Assembly (NCBI GenBank): GCA_004794655.1
Contig: SMMW01000559.1
Location: 3,100,001 to 3,164,000, forward strand
From: Marisa cornuarietis
Lineage: Eukaryota; Mollusca; Gastropoda; Architaenioglossa; Ampullariidae
DNA: 64,000 bases
Direction: 5' to 3'
Shown here: positions 13,851 through 24,860 of the stretch, piece by piece
Position numbering within the stretch: the stretch's first letter is position 1
Layout: each line of letters opens with the position of its first letter
The notes under the pieces: model-generated
What the model was told of the DNA's origin: nothing
What the model saw: the letters and a program-made list of their open reading frames with translations, nothing else
Databases searched by the model: none
Translations under genes and position numbers: made by a program

Positions 13851-13972
13851 CTATTTTTAACTCTGGCAGCACAAGCTAATGTTTGATGCGTAGTATGATT
13901 TTTATGTTCATTGTGGATACAGGACTCGGCCTTCAAGCATTGTTTCACCCAGATTGTTGTGTGACGGGGACA

Positions 13973-14012
13973 AAAAAACAAAAAAAAAACAAACAACAAC
14001 AACAACAACAAC
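13973..14012. repeat. A-rich and (AAC)n tract
   Basis: An A run grades into eight AAC units, resembling a retroelement tail. No element body was recognised upstream. Confidence 0.8.
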
Positions 14013-14281
14013 GAGAAAGCTTAGCTGAGCAGGTTTGACCGAGCTTGATCTGACTGAGCATGTTTCAACAATGTCTGCGGCACACACGCAGCTCGGCGCC
14101 ATGCTATGATGCTGCCCAAGTGCCAGCACACTAATTTCATGCACAAAGAACTTGTAAGCGGGCTGGGCTATAGTTTGTTTGAAGCACGTAATTCAACATA
14201 ATCCTCGATGATAGCAGGACTCGCTTGGTATGTTACCTCCAACCGTGACAAAAAAACAACAAAAAAACCAAAACCAAAAAC

Positions 14282-14283
<2 letters not shown>

Positions 14284-14317
<34 letters not shown>
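14284..14317. repeat. (AC)17 microsatellite
   Basis: A pure AC run, preceded by an A- and CAAAAA-rich stretch at 14249-14283. Confidence 0.95.
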
Positions 14318-14318
<1 letters not shown>

Positions 14319-14810
14319 TCAGGATGGATGATTCCTGGCACTAAACTTTAGATATATATGTATATATAAATAAAGAAGCAAATAAGAAGAATGACTTCCA
14401 CAACTTTGGTTACAGTTGTATTTTTATCTTGTAATAAATCATCAGCAGCATGTTTTCGGCAATAGCTTTGATGTCTCTTTTTTTTTTAAAGGGTTGGAAA
14501 TGTTGTCGCAAACACACCAGAGCTTTGTTAAACAGTTTCTTTTGTTTGTGTGTTAGCAAGGGGTAAAGTGGGGAAAAAAGCCTTACCATTGCTTTGTCAG
14601 AATTCTTATACAAGAGCTGAGGAATAAAGGAGTTGTAATCATCGACGTCGCACTCGACACAACTGGCAGATAGAGGGAAGTGTTCTGTAAATCTTTTGAA
14701 GTCACGTTGTTGGGCCAGTCAACACGTGACACGATCTCTACGAAACCTTTTTTTACAACAGTTACCCGAACCCTAATTTTAACCCTTAACCCTAAGTTAA
14801 CGCTGACCCT

Positions 14811-15604
14811 GAATAAGTAATCCTTTCAAATGTCGCGTTGATCTTACCATGAATAGGTAATCCTTTCAAATGTCACGTTGATCTTACCATGAATAGGTAA
14901 TCCTTTCAAATGTCACGTTGATCTTACCATGAATAGGTAATCCTTTCAAATGTCACGTTGATCTTACCATGAATAGGTAATCCTTTCAAATGTCGCGTTG
15001 ATCTTACCCTGAATAAGTAATCCTTTCAAATGTCACGTTGATCTTACCATGAATAGGTAATCCTTTCAGATGTCACGTTGATCATACACTGAATAAGTAA
15101 TCCTTTCAGATGTCACGTTGATCTTACCCTGAATAAGTAATCCTTTCAGATGTCACGTTGATCATACACTGAATAAGTAATCCTTTCAGATGTCACGTTG
15201 ATCTTACCCTAAATAAGTAATCCCTTCAAATGGTACGTTGATCTTACCCTGAATAAGTAAGGTAAGGTAAAGGTCATCCCATAACCTTTTCAGGTCGTAG
15301 GGGAGTGAGGTGTTAGAGACCCCACTTTTCTCGCGGCCAGCATTTACATGAGGGTGGTGCCAATCTCCTCTCCCTCACTGCCTTACCTTCCCCAACCCTC
15401 TATGGAGTCAGGTACCCATTCCCGTCAGCTGGGTCGACTGGGGGAAGTTTGCTGCGCTTATCGGGAATTGAACCAGCGCGCTCTCGGTTCGGACGCCAGC
15501 GCTCTAACCACTCGGCCATCCGCTTCCCCTGAATAAGTAATCTCTTCAGATGTCACGTTGATCTTACCCTGAATATGTAATCCCTTCAAATTTCACGTTT
15601 ATCT
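14811..15604. repeat. 40-bp minisatellite interrupted by a SINE
   Basis: Eleven full 40-bp units (14811-15250) share GAATARGTAATCCTTTCARA followed by TGTCACGTTGATCTTACC. The array is broken by the SINE at 15261-15530 and resumes with about two more units (15531-15604). Units at 15051-15210 alternate ATCATACACT and ATCTTACCCT, giving an 80-bp higher-order repeat. A degenerate telomere-like tract lies just upstream. Confidence 0.95.
15261..15530 (-). mobile_element. tRNA-derived SINE, family A, copy 2, inside the 40-bp minisatellite
   Basis: A full-length copy of about 270 bp. The A box TGGCCGAGTGG is the complement of 15508-15518 and the B box GGTTCAATTCC the complement of 15464-15474. The tail on the plus strand begins GGTAAGGTAAAGG. 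It interrupts a 40-bp tandem array: CTGAATAAGTAA occurs immediately before the tail and immediately after the head, so the array phase restarts exactly. That repeat is both the array unit and the likely target-site duplication. Confidence 0.9.
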
Positions 15605-17700
15605 GATTTACCAGCTCGTGTGATGTCGTACGTCCTGCAGACCGCTGGGAGAAAGTCTGCCGAGGTCCCCACGATGATAGCAGTGGGTGGGTTGGGTTGA
15701 GGGGGGGAATGCAAACTCAAGCGTTTACTGTCACAGCTTACTCATTGAACGAGCCTTTGCACTTTGAAAAATGGCACATCAAGATTAGCGCAGTGTTGTG
15801 TGTCTAGTTGTTGCATCCCAAACCTGTAGACATCCGTCTTCATCTTCTGAAATGCGCATTCTGAAAGAATGAAGATAACATTAACGAGAAAACAAAATCA
15901 GATGATGGTTCTGTATCTTTGAAGAAACGCTTTGAGCTTCTGACAAGGAGAATTGTTTGCCTTGGAGGAGAGTCTGTGGGAAGGCCTCGTCAGCAATATA
16001 TAAACGCCCTCAAATTGTTCCCTGTCATCGGCATTAGAAAACTGACTAGCTCTCCGGGGTTCACAGGGAAACAGATCTTCAGCTTCACTTTCGAGTTGGA
16101 GACCACAACTTCTTTCCGCTATCAGCAGGTGTCTTTGTGAGTTAAGAGATTTTTCTTCCCACCCCTTAATCACTTGTGACCATCACACTTCTTGCACTTC
16201 AGGTTTGCATTAGGGCTGTTGACACGCAAACCACCATGGAGGGCAAACGATTACATCTCAGTGGACACAGAGCACGCCCCAAAGCGGCGTTTTAACTGGG
16301 TTAGGTATGAACTTTTAACTAACTCGAGATGTTCATCATAGTATTCAGAAACTGAGCGTAATGAATCATGACAGTTTTGACTGAAACAATCTTTTAGTCT
16401 TTCTTTCATCGAGGCGATAAACTGTAGCGTGTTCCCAAATATTTGCATTTACCCCTCATAACCAAAACCATAACTACACAATAGAATTGAGACTCAGAAT
16501 CTATCCACCTTGTCATGTGAAAGTAACATAACATGGCATCGGTTTGGATATCTATAATCAGGAAAGTTAGTCACCTGATCCAGTATTTGATCACCCGTAC
16601 ATATGAATCAGTCACAATGGGAAATCTGCGGCATTCACCAAGCAACTTTCCATCTCTTGCCATCCCTCTGTGTTCATAATACTTCACTCGACTGTCGCGG
16701 TTTCTGTTGCACTGCACGTGTCGTGAAAGGTGAAAGGTCAACGGCCCAGTGTTCTGCTGCCCGTACTGGCAGTGAGGGTCAACAGACTGGCCATGTGGAG
16801 AACACGTGGGGATCCAAACCCACTCTTTCCCTGATACATCTTGCGCTCACTTCTGCCGGAGAGGCAAGGAGGGCGAAGAGAGTGGGCATTGAACCAACGA
16901 CCATCTGCAGCTGCCAGAATGTCAAGTGCACTTACCTTACCCGCCCATGGTATGACGTGGTGCACAAACTGGCTTATCAACAGTCGATTATTGTGCACCT
17001 CGAGACCAGTGCTTGGTGTCTATTGCACTCGCTGGAGTTCATCAAGATGTGCTTCTTTGGACTTGAGTCTACTTTTCTAGCTTGTTGCAGGACTTCTGAT
17101 GAGTTAAATTTTAGTTTTGAGTTGTAGTAATTGTTGGAGAAAGGATGATGATGATGATGATGATGGCTCTTGTTAATTCTTCGCGGTGGAGGAGAGGCAA
17201 AATGTAAGCTCTTCATTAGCAGACTTTTGCTGGACCCCACAGCTTCAAAGGGCGTTGTCTTAATTGAAAATCTGTCTTTGGCGTCTTATTCTCTATCCCC
17301 TTTCCTGTGTCGTGTGTTCTGTCAATCCGCTGCTAATGAAGTCGATCCGACTGGCACGGAGGGCGTTTAATTTAGCGGCAACGAAAAGCTGCTCTTGGTT
17401 CTAGACCTATCGGCTCATGCTGCATGAATATTCACATTATAACACCGACAGCAACGATCCCTTTTATTTTTTTTTAAACTCAGATCTCGGCCTTGAAACG
17501 TTGAGAAACCCAGACACCGAGATCCATCGGCGTGAAAGCACACTACTAGTACGGCCTTATAGACTCACAGAAGCAGCCGGCAAACGTTCCAATCCACTCA
17601 GTGGCGTTGAGTAAACGGAGAACAACATCTTCGGGTCGAAGCGAGGCTGTCGTCAATAATCTGTCAGCTTTTCTGTTCGTCCAACAGTTCCGCGGCCTAC
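15605..17700. other. No host gene seen; SINE candidate and (GAT)7
   Basis: The 174-residue frame at 16603-17127 crosses the SINE candidate and has no domain. (GAT)n is at 17144-17165. Confidence 0.55.
16720..16950 (-). mobile_element. tRNA-derived SINE, family B (candidate)
   Basis: On the minus strand, GGGCGGGTAAGGTAAGTGCAC resembles an A box and GGTTCAATGCCC matches a B box at the usual distance. A body ending in a CCTTTCACCTTTCAC tail follows, similar in character to family A's tail. Peptides such as VGIEPTT in open frames here are a usual by-product of a B box read in translation, not evidence of a gene. Confidence 0.55.
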
Positions 17701-17718
17701 TCTCAAAGCCTTTTTCTG

Positions 17719-17731
17719 GTTGCCAGGCAAC
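17719..17731. promoter_or_regulatory. RFX-type X-box palindrome
   Basis: GTTGCCAGGCAAC is a perfect inverted repeat (GTTGCC, one-base spacer, GGCAAC). It fits the RFX X-box consensus GTNRCC-N0-3-RGYAAC that marks ciliary genes in animals. It lies in a locally GC-rich patch (about 17630-17790). No gene start is recognised downstream, so a chance match remains possible. Confidence 0.3.
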
Positions 17732-18365
17732 GATTCCGGCAAAGCTTCGCTGCCGGGACGGCCATCAATAGACCGTGACGGTGGAGAAAGTGAGCGTGAC
17801 AGAGTTGTTACTTATTCTGTGGCTCCCGGTGAAAAAAAAAAGCTTTTCGCTTGTTTGTAGCGGCTGCGGGAGACTGGTGGACCGAACAAGTTGTTTGTGT
17901 TACAATCGGCGACTTTCTTCTCGGGAATAAATTATGCACTCTCAACGCTGTTGTTGTTGTGCTCTGTCTGGTTTGTTGGGGAGGGGTTTATTCGTTCATT
18001 CATTTACGACCAGATGTGCAGCCTATCTGGCATCAACAGCTGCGTGGATTCCTTTTCGGCAGTTTTGGATTTCGGCCTTTTAACTACTGTTCTGGAAGAG
18101 AAAAAAAGAGTGTTGGGATGTGGTGCCGACAGCGATAAACCAGCTCTGCGGTCACTTGCAGCCTTATCATCCCTGGATGTCGATCACACGCTGCCTCCGC
18201 GGTCTATTTAAACAGCAGGATGCCAGTCATTATGTGGTTACAGTTTTACCGTATACAGAATGCAAACACCTGACTGTGGCAGCTATGGTGGTGACACACA
18301 GCCACTTGTACTGTAGAATTACATTACAGTGTCTGTACAACATCCTATCTTTCACGCTTTTGACC

Positions 18366-18454
18366 TTTAAATAATAATAATAATATAATATTTAAATATT
18401 TTAAAATAATTAAAAATAATTTTAATAAATAATATTTTAAATAATTTTAAATAT
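18366..18454. repeat. 89-bp pure A+T tract
   Basis: Not one G or C occurs across 89 bases. Words such as ATATTTTAAAATAATTA and ATAATATTTTAAATAATTTT repeat and can pair with one another, making a hairpin-prone, easily melted segment. Confidence 0.9.
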
Positions 18455-18539
18455 CTTTTGCACTGACGTTTTCGTCTGTCTGTTCTTTAAGTAATGCTAT
18501 TTTGAACGGGAAGATAAGAAAAGAAATAAGTGTAAATTA

Positions 18540-18835
18540 TCAGTAAAGGCAATCTGCTAAAGATGTTGTTGGTAAAACCAATCAGCTAAAGAGACTGTTA
18601 TGGTAAAGGAAATCTTCTAGAGACATTACTGCTGTAAACGAAAACTGCGGATAGGTTGTACATGTACTGAAAAGAACCCTCCCCCCCCTTAAAAAATGTT
18701 ACTGTAAATAAACGTGTTGGAGGCATCGTTACTGTGAAGGAATCCACTATTTTGACTGTAATAATATGTGTAAAGAGACGTTATTCGTAATATTACTTTA
18801 TTACTGTAAAGAAATGAGCTGTAGACATTGTTTTG
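18540..18835. repeat. Diverged tandem repeat, unit about 33-40 bp
   Basis: Variants of TACTGTAAAGGAAATCTGCT and AAAGAGACATT recur about eight times with strong drift (for example 18540, 18576, 18600, 18633, 18699, 18730 and 18805). Confidence 0.6.
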
Positions 18836-18840
18836 GAGGA

Positions 18841-19871
18841 TCCATGAAGTGCTCCATGTGTAGAATTATTTTTTTCAGCTGAATCAGTCATCTTTGAGGA
18901 AATCGATGATTTGTTCATTTGACCTAAATTTTACTCGCCATGGCCAGACAATACCCTGAAAGTTTTTGTCCCTGGAGATGACAGAAGAAAGGGTAGAAAA
19001 AAATAGGCCAGTGTGCAGGGTTTGAGCGTCAAAAAACGAGGCCGCTTTCTCTGTCTGTCCTTGTCTTGCTGTGAAATTGCCTGCGGAGACTCGGCTTCTG
19101 AACCAGAGGACGTGGGATTTGTCGATGACGTCCGGTTGACGGCTTTATCTTCCTCGTTATCACGTTAAGTATCAGTAGCTACGACTTGAAGACGATTGTG
19201 TGCACCGGACAAACGGGAGAGGAGGAGGCTGGTGTCACTGGGTTAGAAAAAAACACAGCGTGACATCAAAGTGAACCGCATCCTAACCCTTTCGCTCCAC
19301 ACAAACCACACGCATTCATGCTCACAGAGTATCAACTGAGTCGCTGTACCTTCTGGATTAATAAGGAATCTGGTTAACTCTCATTTAAAGTGCGTATTTT
19401 GGAAACTGTGTGCAGAGAAGGACTAAACTTAAATATAGCACCAACAGTTTCAACAAAGTCAAGTGACCTTCCTTTGCGAGCAGACTGTACACAGCCTGCA
19501 CCTTCCTGGCGGAGATGATCCATCATATGAAGCGAATACTTGAAACAGTGCTGACACAGCTTCGTGACTAACAGTTTGTTAGATCGAGCAGCAGATGTGC
19601 ACCAGGTGATGCCAGTGCAAACTTGTAAACGAACGTTTCCACGGAGAGGCTGATTGATGGTTGCTCATTTTGTCAACACTGCCCATCGCTGTGCTTGTGG
19701 TGGGGGAGGAGGGGGAGAGTGTGTTTTCCTGTTTGCCTCTCCTTCACTTATTTTATTTCGTCCTTCGATCCTTTGTTTGCAATATTCCCTGTCTGTCTTA
19801 ATGTCCAGAGGCACGGAAGGCTCACCCCTATGCTGTCTGTTTCTGCGTGTATTCTCTTGTTTATTGACGGC

Positions 19872-19914
<43 letters not shown>

Positions 19915-20430
19915 AATGTGTGTGTATTTCATAACCCGACAGTCCGTCTAAAAAAATCCAGATCATAGCTGATAAGAGGAAAAAGAAATCAGCATCATCT
20001 TGCAGTAACTAGGCCTCATACAAAGTAAAGTGAGAAAATAATTTGATTTTGGAGTCCTGTGGTGCATCAGTTAGAAAACTTTAAAAAGCTGCCAGTGCAG
20101 AGTCAGCGTGTGGCAAACGCAGAAATATATCGGTCGTACGCACGTGCGCGGTCATTTGCATTTGTGTGCATGCGTGCTTGCGTGCGCGCGTGTGTGTGTA
20201 TTTGTGCATGTGTCCATACATTTTTTCCTGGACGTAACGGTGTTGCTGTGTGTGTGTGTGTCTGCCTGCCTGCGTGTTGTTACTGTCACAAACACCAGCG
20301 TTTTTCTTTCGGTGCAGAAATGTGCGTGCGTGTGTAGGCGTTCGTCGGAAATGGCATCACCGTAGTGTGTCTTGGAGCAGAGGAAAACATTAGTCCGTGA
20401 ACTGGTTGTATAAATGCATATCTGTGGGTG
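18841..20430. other. No gene seen; GT-rich microsatellite region
   Basis: GT/CG-rich runs at 19873-19925 and 20163-20210 create long but low-complexity frames. Confidence 0.6.
19873..19925. repeat. (TG)n microsatellite
   Basis: TG repeats at 19873-19910, then a short interrupted run. The open frames across it are low-complexity Cys-Val artefacts. Confidence 0.95.
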
Positions 20431-20479
20431 GATATATATATATATATATAGAGAGAGGGGGGGAATATATGTATATATA

Positions 20480-21350
20480 GGGAAAGGAAGGTATTTGAAT
20501 TAATGAACTGAAGAGGGAGGCCCAAACGGTATAAAAATTCAATACAAAACAATGTAATAAAGTATGCATCATAAGTTACACAGACAAACCACATAATGCA
20601 TTGAATAGTCAATTATGAATTAAATTTCGTACTTCGAATACCTCATAAATGTAGTTTGCTACATTTAAAACTACAGACTTGTTAAGATTTGCTAGTAACA
20701 CGGACAAACGAAAAGCAGATGGATACTGGAAATGCCTTTTAGGGCTATTACTTCTTTCTCAATTCCTGTACCTTGGACAGAAGAACATAACATGCAACGC
20801 TGACTCCATAACCCCTAGACAAAAGGGACATGACAGGACATGTTCGATAAAATGAAAACGATCTACAACTAAAGTTTTTGTAACAGTTCCATGCCTGTAT
20901 TGATGCCAATTATCTATTAATGAATACTAAGACGATAATTCCCCGTTTCTCCATATATCATAATGTTAGATGTGCGAGAACTGACATTTAAAAACGCTTT
21001 AATGCAAATAAATGAACACTTTAAATAATGTTTAAATTCGCCCCCAATCCCCATACCTTAACCCTATGTGTTAACATGGGTAGTATTTGTGCATCTAATA
21101 ATTTAAAAAATATTAGTGCTGAATACACACCATGCGCCCACAACATGCGTAGAATGCCAATGACACCGTTTTTGGCACGACATGCAACTTCCTCAAGAGC
21201 ATGAGAAAAAGATAAACGTGTTGAAAAAAATCACTCCTAGATATTTGTACACATTTACAACTTTTAGAGGGAGGGTAGAAGACACGTGAGATGGCATGAC
21301 ATTTCGTGGCCAGCGTAGAAATGCTTTGACTAATAAGAATTTTCAGCAAG
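20480..21350 (-). mobile_element. LINE ORF2 C-terminal region, 5'-truncated pseudogene
   Basis: Conceptual reading of the minus strand gives, in order, YKYLGV (complement of about 21236-21249), HALEEVACRAKNGVIGIL, a WGL segment, VHLFALKRF (near 21000) and a C-terminal zinc-finger-like CPFC...H...C motif (near 20790-20830). This is the order seen at the end of many LINE reverse transcriptases. Several stops and frameshifts break it, so it is dead. The 3' untranslated part runs to the AT-rich and (AT)n patch at 20432-20480. It belongs to the same general family as the fragment at 47.4 kb. Confidence 0.75.
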
Positions 21351-21360
21351 ATTCTGAGCG

Positions 21361-21626
21361 AGAACCTGACAGGTCACTTGTGGCCATTCATCGGCAAGAA
21401 TGGCCGTGAACCTCACCAACCACGTTTCGAAAAAGACTGAAGACCCATCTGTTTATTTAAGACGGACTTAAACCTAAACAACCAAGCAACACTTCTGTCT
21501 TTATCTTTACTTTCCTGGTGTTTATCTATTTATTTACTTTATTTATTTATTTTTCGTATTTTTTATTTATTTTGTTTTGCTGCGCAATGAGCATACTTCC
21601 GAATGGATATCTGCATTACAAATGGA

Positions 21627-21697
<71 letters not shown>
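21361..21697 (+). mobile_element. LINE 3' end running into a (CAT)n array
   Basis: TFRKRLKTHLF followed by a stop (21423-21461) is a hallmark C-terminus of LINE ORF2 proteins. A 3' untranslated part with CCAAGCAACACTTCTGTC and GCTGCGCAATGAGCAT follows and continues directly into about 23 CAT repeats (21627-21697). A second copy of this 3' end lies at 28.39-28.55 kb. The 5' truncated end abuts the oppositely oriented LINE at 20.48-21.35 kb. Confidence 0.75.
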
Positions 21698-21828
21698 CCA
21701 AGGCCTTGCCTGTTAAGGATAACTTCCTCCAAGACGAGGCTATGTATAACAGTTAATCGCAATGCCGATACGCCACTGTCATGGACTAGAGCAAAAACAT
21801 GATGCTGAAGGGTCAGTGCTGGTGCTGC

Positions 21829-21880
21829 AAAAAAAACAACAACAACAACAACAACAAAAAAACAAAAAACAAAAAAAAAA
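21829..21880. repeat. A-rich (CAA)n tract
   Basis: An A run, seven CAA units and further A runs, resembling a retroelement tail. The source element is not recognised. Confidence 0.8.
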
Positions 21881-23589
21881 CCACATGGCAGACTAGCCAA
21901 GCAGCAGTCTTGCACCAAATCCTCGTGATTTTGTGAGGTCATCTCGGAAAGGGGTAGATGGGGTGGCACGTTTTTTATTTCGCAGTTCGCAATATTGACC
22001 TTGGAACCCTAGGCACTGAGCAAAGATTACATTACTCTTTAGTCGGCTCATGGCATTCGAAAAATCTATTACAATCTCATTAATTCTGTGAGCATTCTTG
22101 CGAACGGTAATACATTTCTCGGCTGGGGCTGGTGCAGCTGCATATTAATGCTGCATGTCTGGCAAAATGACAGTTATTCATGAATGAAAGGGGGAGGCAA
22201 AGCTTATGGCGGCATCCTGAAGAAGCTAGGAAACGCACCACTTAGGAGCATTTAGGCAGCCAGCTTTGAAACCAGGGGATAATTTTTGAAAAAGAGAAAG
22301 ATTTCGTTACTTTTTGGTCGGTTTACATCAGACATGAAGTCTCGTATAATCCCACTAGTTCTCTGGGAGGTTTTGTCAATGGCCTTGCATCTACGTAATT
22401 GCAGACTATTGTTTGGTTTCTCCTGAGGACTGATATTACTAGTGGTATGGTTTATTTCTAAGTTTACAGCTCAGATGACTACATTCAGCAACATCAGATG
22501 CATGGTAACATGGCACAACAAATTTGCTCAAGAGATACAAAATGACACTCTGTTATCAAAGATAATAAGAATAACTAACATGAAAGTAGAATTTTTAGTA
22601 TTCTTTTTGTTTGAACGAAAAGTTAGCATTTCATCGATCCCTCTACCTTTAATATCTTTTCTATTTTTTTTATCTCTAGATGAATAGAAAAATACTGAGC
22701 CAACATTTCGAGCGACTTTTGGGGAAACTGGAGGAGTGGAATACGTGTTGTACTTGTGTATCAGGCAGACCCGAAGCCCACAGAAAGTTTATAAACAAGA
22801 TGTGTTTAACTCCGGACACCTCTATCCAGATTATTTGTTCTCTAAATAAACTTATGCAACGGCGCTTGCATAAGTGAAACACTGTTGCAGTTTGTCCTTT
22901 GATGCAGTCTCTGTAACTCTTGTAACACTCGGAAAGTCACAATGCATCCATGTTGCTCTGAATTAAGGTATCGTCTTAGCTATCTCCCAATCCTACCCCT
23001 CTACTGATGGCTCTCGCTTTTTCTCTCGTCGATCTTTCTCTCTCATTCTTGTACAAGTAACATTTCTTGGTTGAAAAAAATGTTATCAATGAAATGGGAG
23101 GAACTTCTACACGAGAAACGGTTGCGTTAATCAGTCTGATTTCCTTCTCCAAATGTTAAAAAAAATCGACGAAATTCTTTTTTCTTCTGCCTACAACGCA
23201 AAATTGTCATTGCAAGGTAGAAAGAGGATAAAAAAACTCTCACAATGTAATTAATGGAAAGATGGAGGAGAGAAGAAGGGCAAACTAAAGGCCAAGTGTC
23301 ACTGTTGTAGATCCGTGTCTGGAAGACCTGACAGCATGGAATCGATCAAACAGGTTGTCAGAGCAGATCAAAGGATGGAGACTTCCGGTAGTGACCACCA
23401 AAGTGAATGTCATAGGTGACGAGATAAGAACTGTGAGCCACAAAAAGCAAGAGCATTGATGGCGGCCATCCATGATTTTACCCGTTCCCTCCACCTGTTG
23501 TCTCTGACGCCCCCGAAGATTGCGGCAAGCTGATTGCGCACGTGTGCAGGTGGGCTAAATACGGATCTGCAGAACGCAGAGCAAACTGG
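21881..23589. other. No gene identified
   Basis: Two segments, near 22055-22115 and 22330-22390, look distantly similar (AATCTCATTAATTCTGTGAG against AATCCCACTAGTTCTCTGGG) and may be remains of a repeated element. The stretch before the LINE (23285-23590) is not assigned. Confidence 0.4.
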
Positions 23590-24860
23590 GACTTCAGTTC
23601 TCATCTTCAGTTCGACTACTCTCGTGCTGTGTGTGACACGGCATGCAAACCGTCACCAACTACAGGAAGACGATGTTGCCGGACAATACGCATCCTTTCC
23701 TGATAAGTTGAACGAGGTTTACTGTCTGTTTGACCGGGACAATACCACACCAATGACATCCACAGCTCCTGCATCCCCCAACTTCCAGCTACAAAATTGC
23801 AGGAAACAGCAGGCTCTGAAGGTGTGTCTGCTTCCACACTGAGGCACTGCGCCAGCCGAAGCTCTCTTCTGTCTTCACTGTTATCTTCAACACATCAATC
23901 CAGCTTTCTGTCGTCACCCGCTGTTTTAAAGCATCAGTCATCGTCTTTATCTTCATGAAGACCATGGTGACATCACTGAGCGACTACAGACTGAAGGCCT
24001 TGACATCTGTCGTGATGAAAGTTCTAAAAAGACATCTTTTAAGCACCACCAGAGGCAAACTGGATCCCCTCCAATTTGCCCGGGCAGACCATTCGTTGGG
24101 TGGACGATGCTGTCTCTCTAGCTCTTCACTTCATCCTCCTGCAACTTGAATTCCCTGGTTGCTATGCTCGTCTCCTCTTTGTAAACCACAGGTCAGCCTT
24201 CACCACCATCATTCATTCTGCGGGAACTTTGATAAGCTCTCAGCCTTTGATCTCTCCCAATCAGTCTGCTGTTGGATCCTTGTCTTCCTCTCACACCGAC
24301 CTCAAATAATAAGGGTCAATATTCGCCTATTCAACATCATGGTGCTCAGCATAGGCGCACAACACTGGGGCGTCCTCTCTCTTTTCCTGTTTTTTTTTTC
24401 TCCAACGACTGTGTCTCATCTCAAGGATCTATTCGGATTGTGCAGTTGGTTGATGAATGTCTCATCGCGAACAACGATGAGCCTGCGTACCTCCAGCAGG
24501 TTGATCACCTAGTGGCGAGGTGCTGTGAAAATGCCCTACAACTCACCTGTGGTACTTCTCGTTATCAACGGTAAGGCCATTGAATAGGTTGACCATTTCA
24601 GGTTTCAGGGATCCACCATCTCAACTGATCGCTGCTGGGGAAACAATATGATGTCCAACAATGACATTATTTTCTGCGCCAACTGAAAACAAAAGAGAGA
24701 CATTATAGTCCAGTTTTTTATCAGGTGGTCATCGAGAGCGTACTGACGTTCTGACTGACCGTTTGGTAAAGCACCACCACTAAGGAGAAGAAAGTTCGAC
24801 TCGACCGGGTAGCGCGTACAGCTGAGTGCACTGATCACGTGACACTTGTGTGGAGGAGTG
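23590..24860 (+). pseudogene. L2/CR1-like LINE reverse transcriptase, frameshifted
   Basis: Pieces in three frames line up in the order of an L2/CR1-type reverse transcriptase: HGMQTVTNYR (about 23640), PDKLNEVYCLFDR (23700), DYRLKALTSVVMKVLKR (about 23980), LDPLQFA, VDDAVSLALHFIL, EFPGCYARLLFV, DKLSAFDLSQSVC and CCENALQLTC (24520). The catalytic F/YADD box reads LVDE (about 24449) and the PQG motif reads AQHWG, so the enzyme is inactive. At least four frame changes are needed. The downstream segment (24670-24850) still resembles the thumb region (QVVIESVLTF). Confidence 0.8.

Noticed and set aside
15461..15530. A functional tRNA-Leu or tRNA-Ser gene on the minus strand
   Set aside because: The same head recurs in three near-identical 270-bp elements with tails and target duplications, so it is a SINE head.
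14811..15604. A CRISPR array
   Set aside because: The 40-bp units are contiguous with no unique spacers, so it is a minisatellite in an animal genome.
16603..17127. A 174-residue open frame as a gene
   Set aside because: It crosses a tRNA-derived SINE candidate, and the VGIEPTT peptide is the usual translation of a B box. No domain is present.
21616..21969. Poly-Asp and poly-Ser frames over 21.63-21.70 kb
   Set aside because: They are translations of the (CAT)n/(ATG)n microsatellite.
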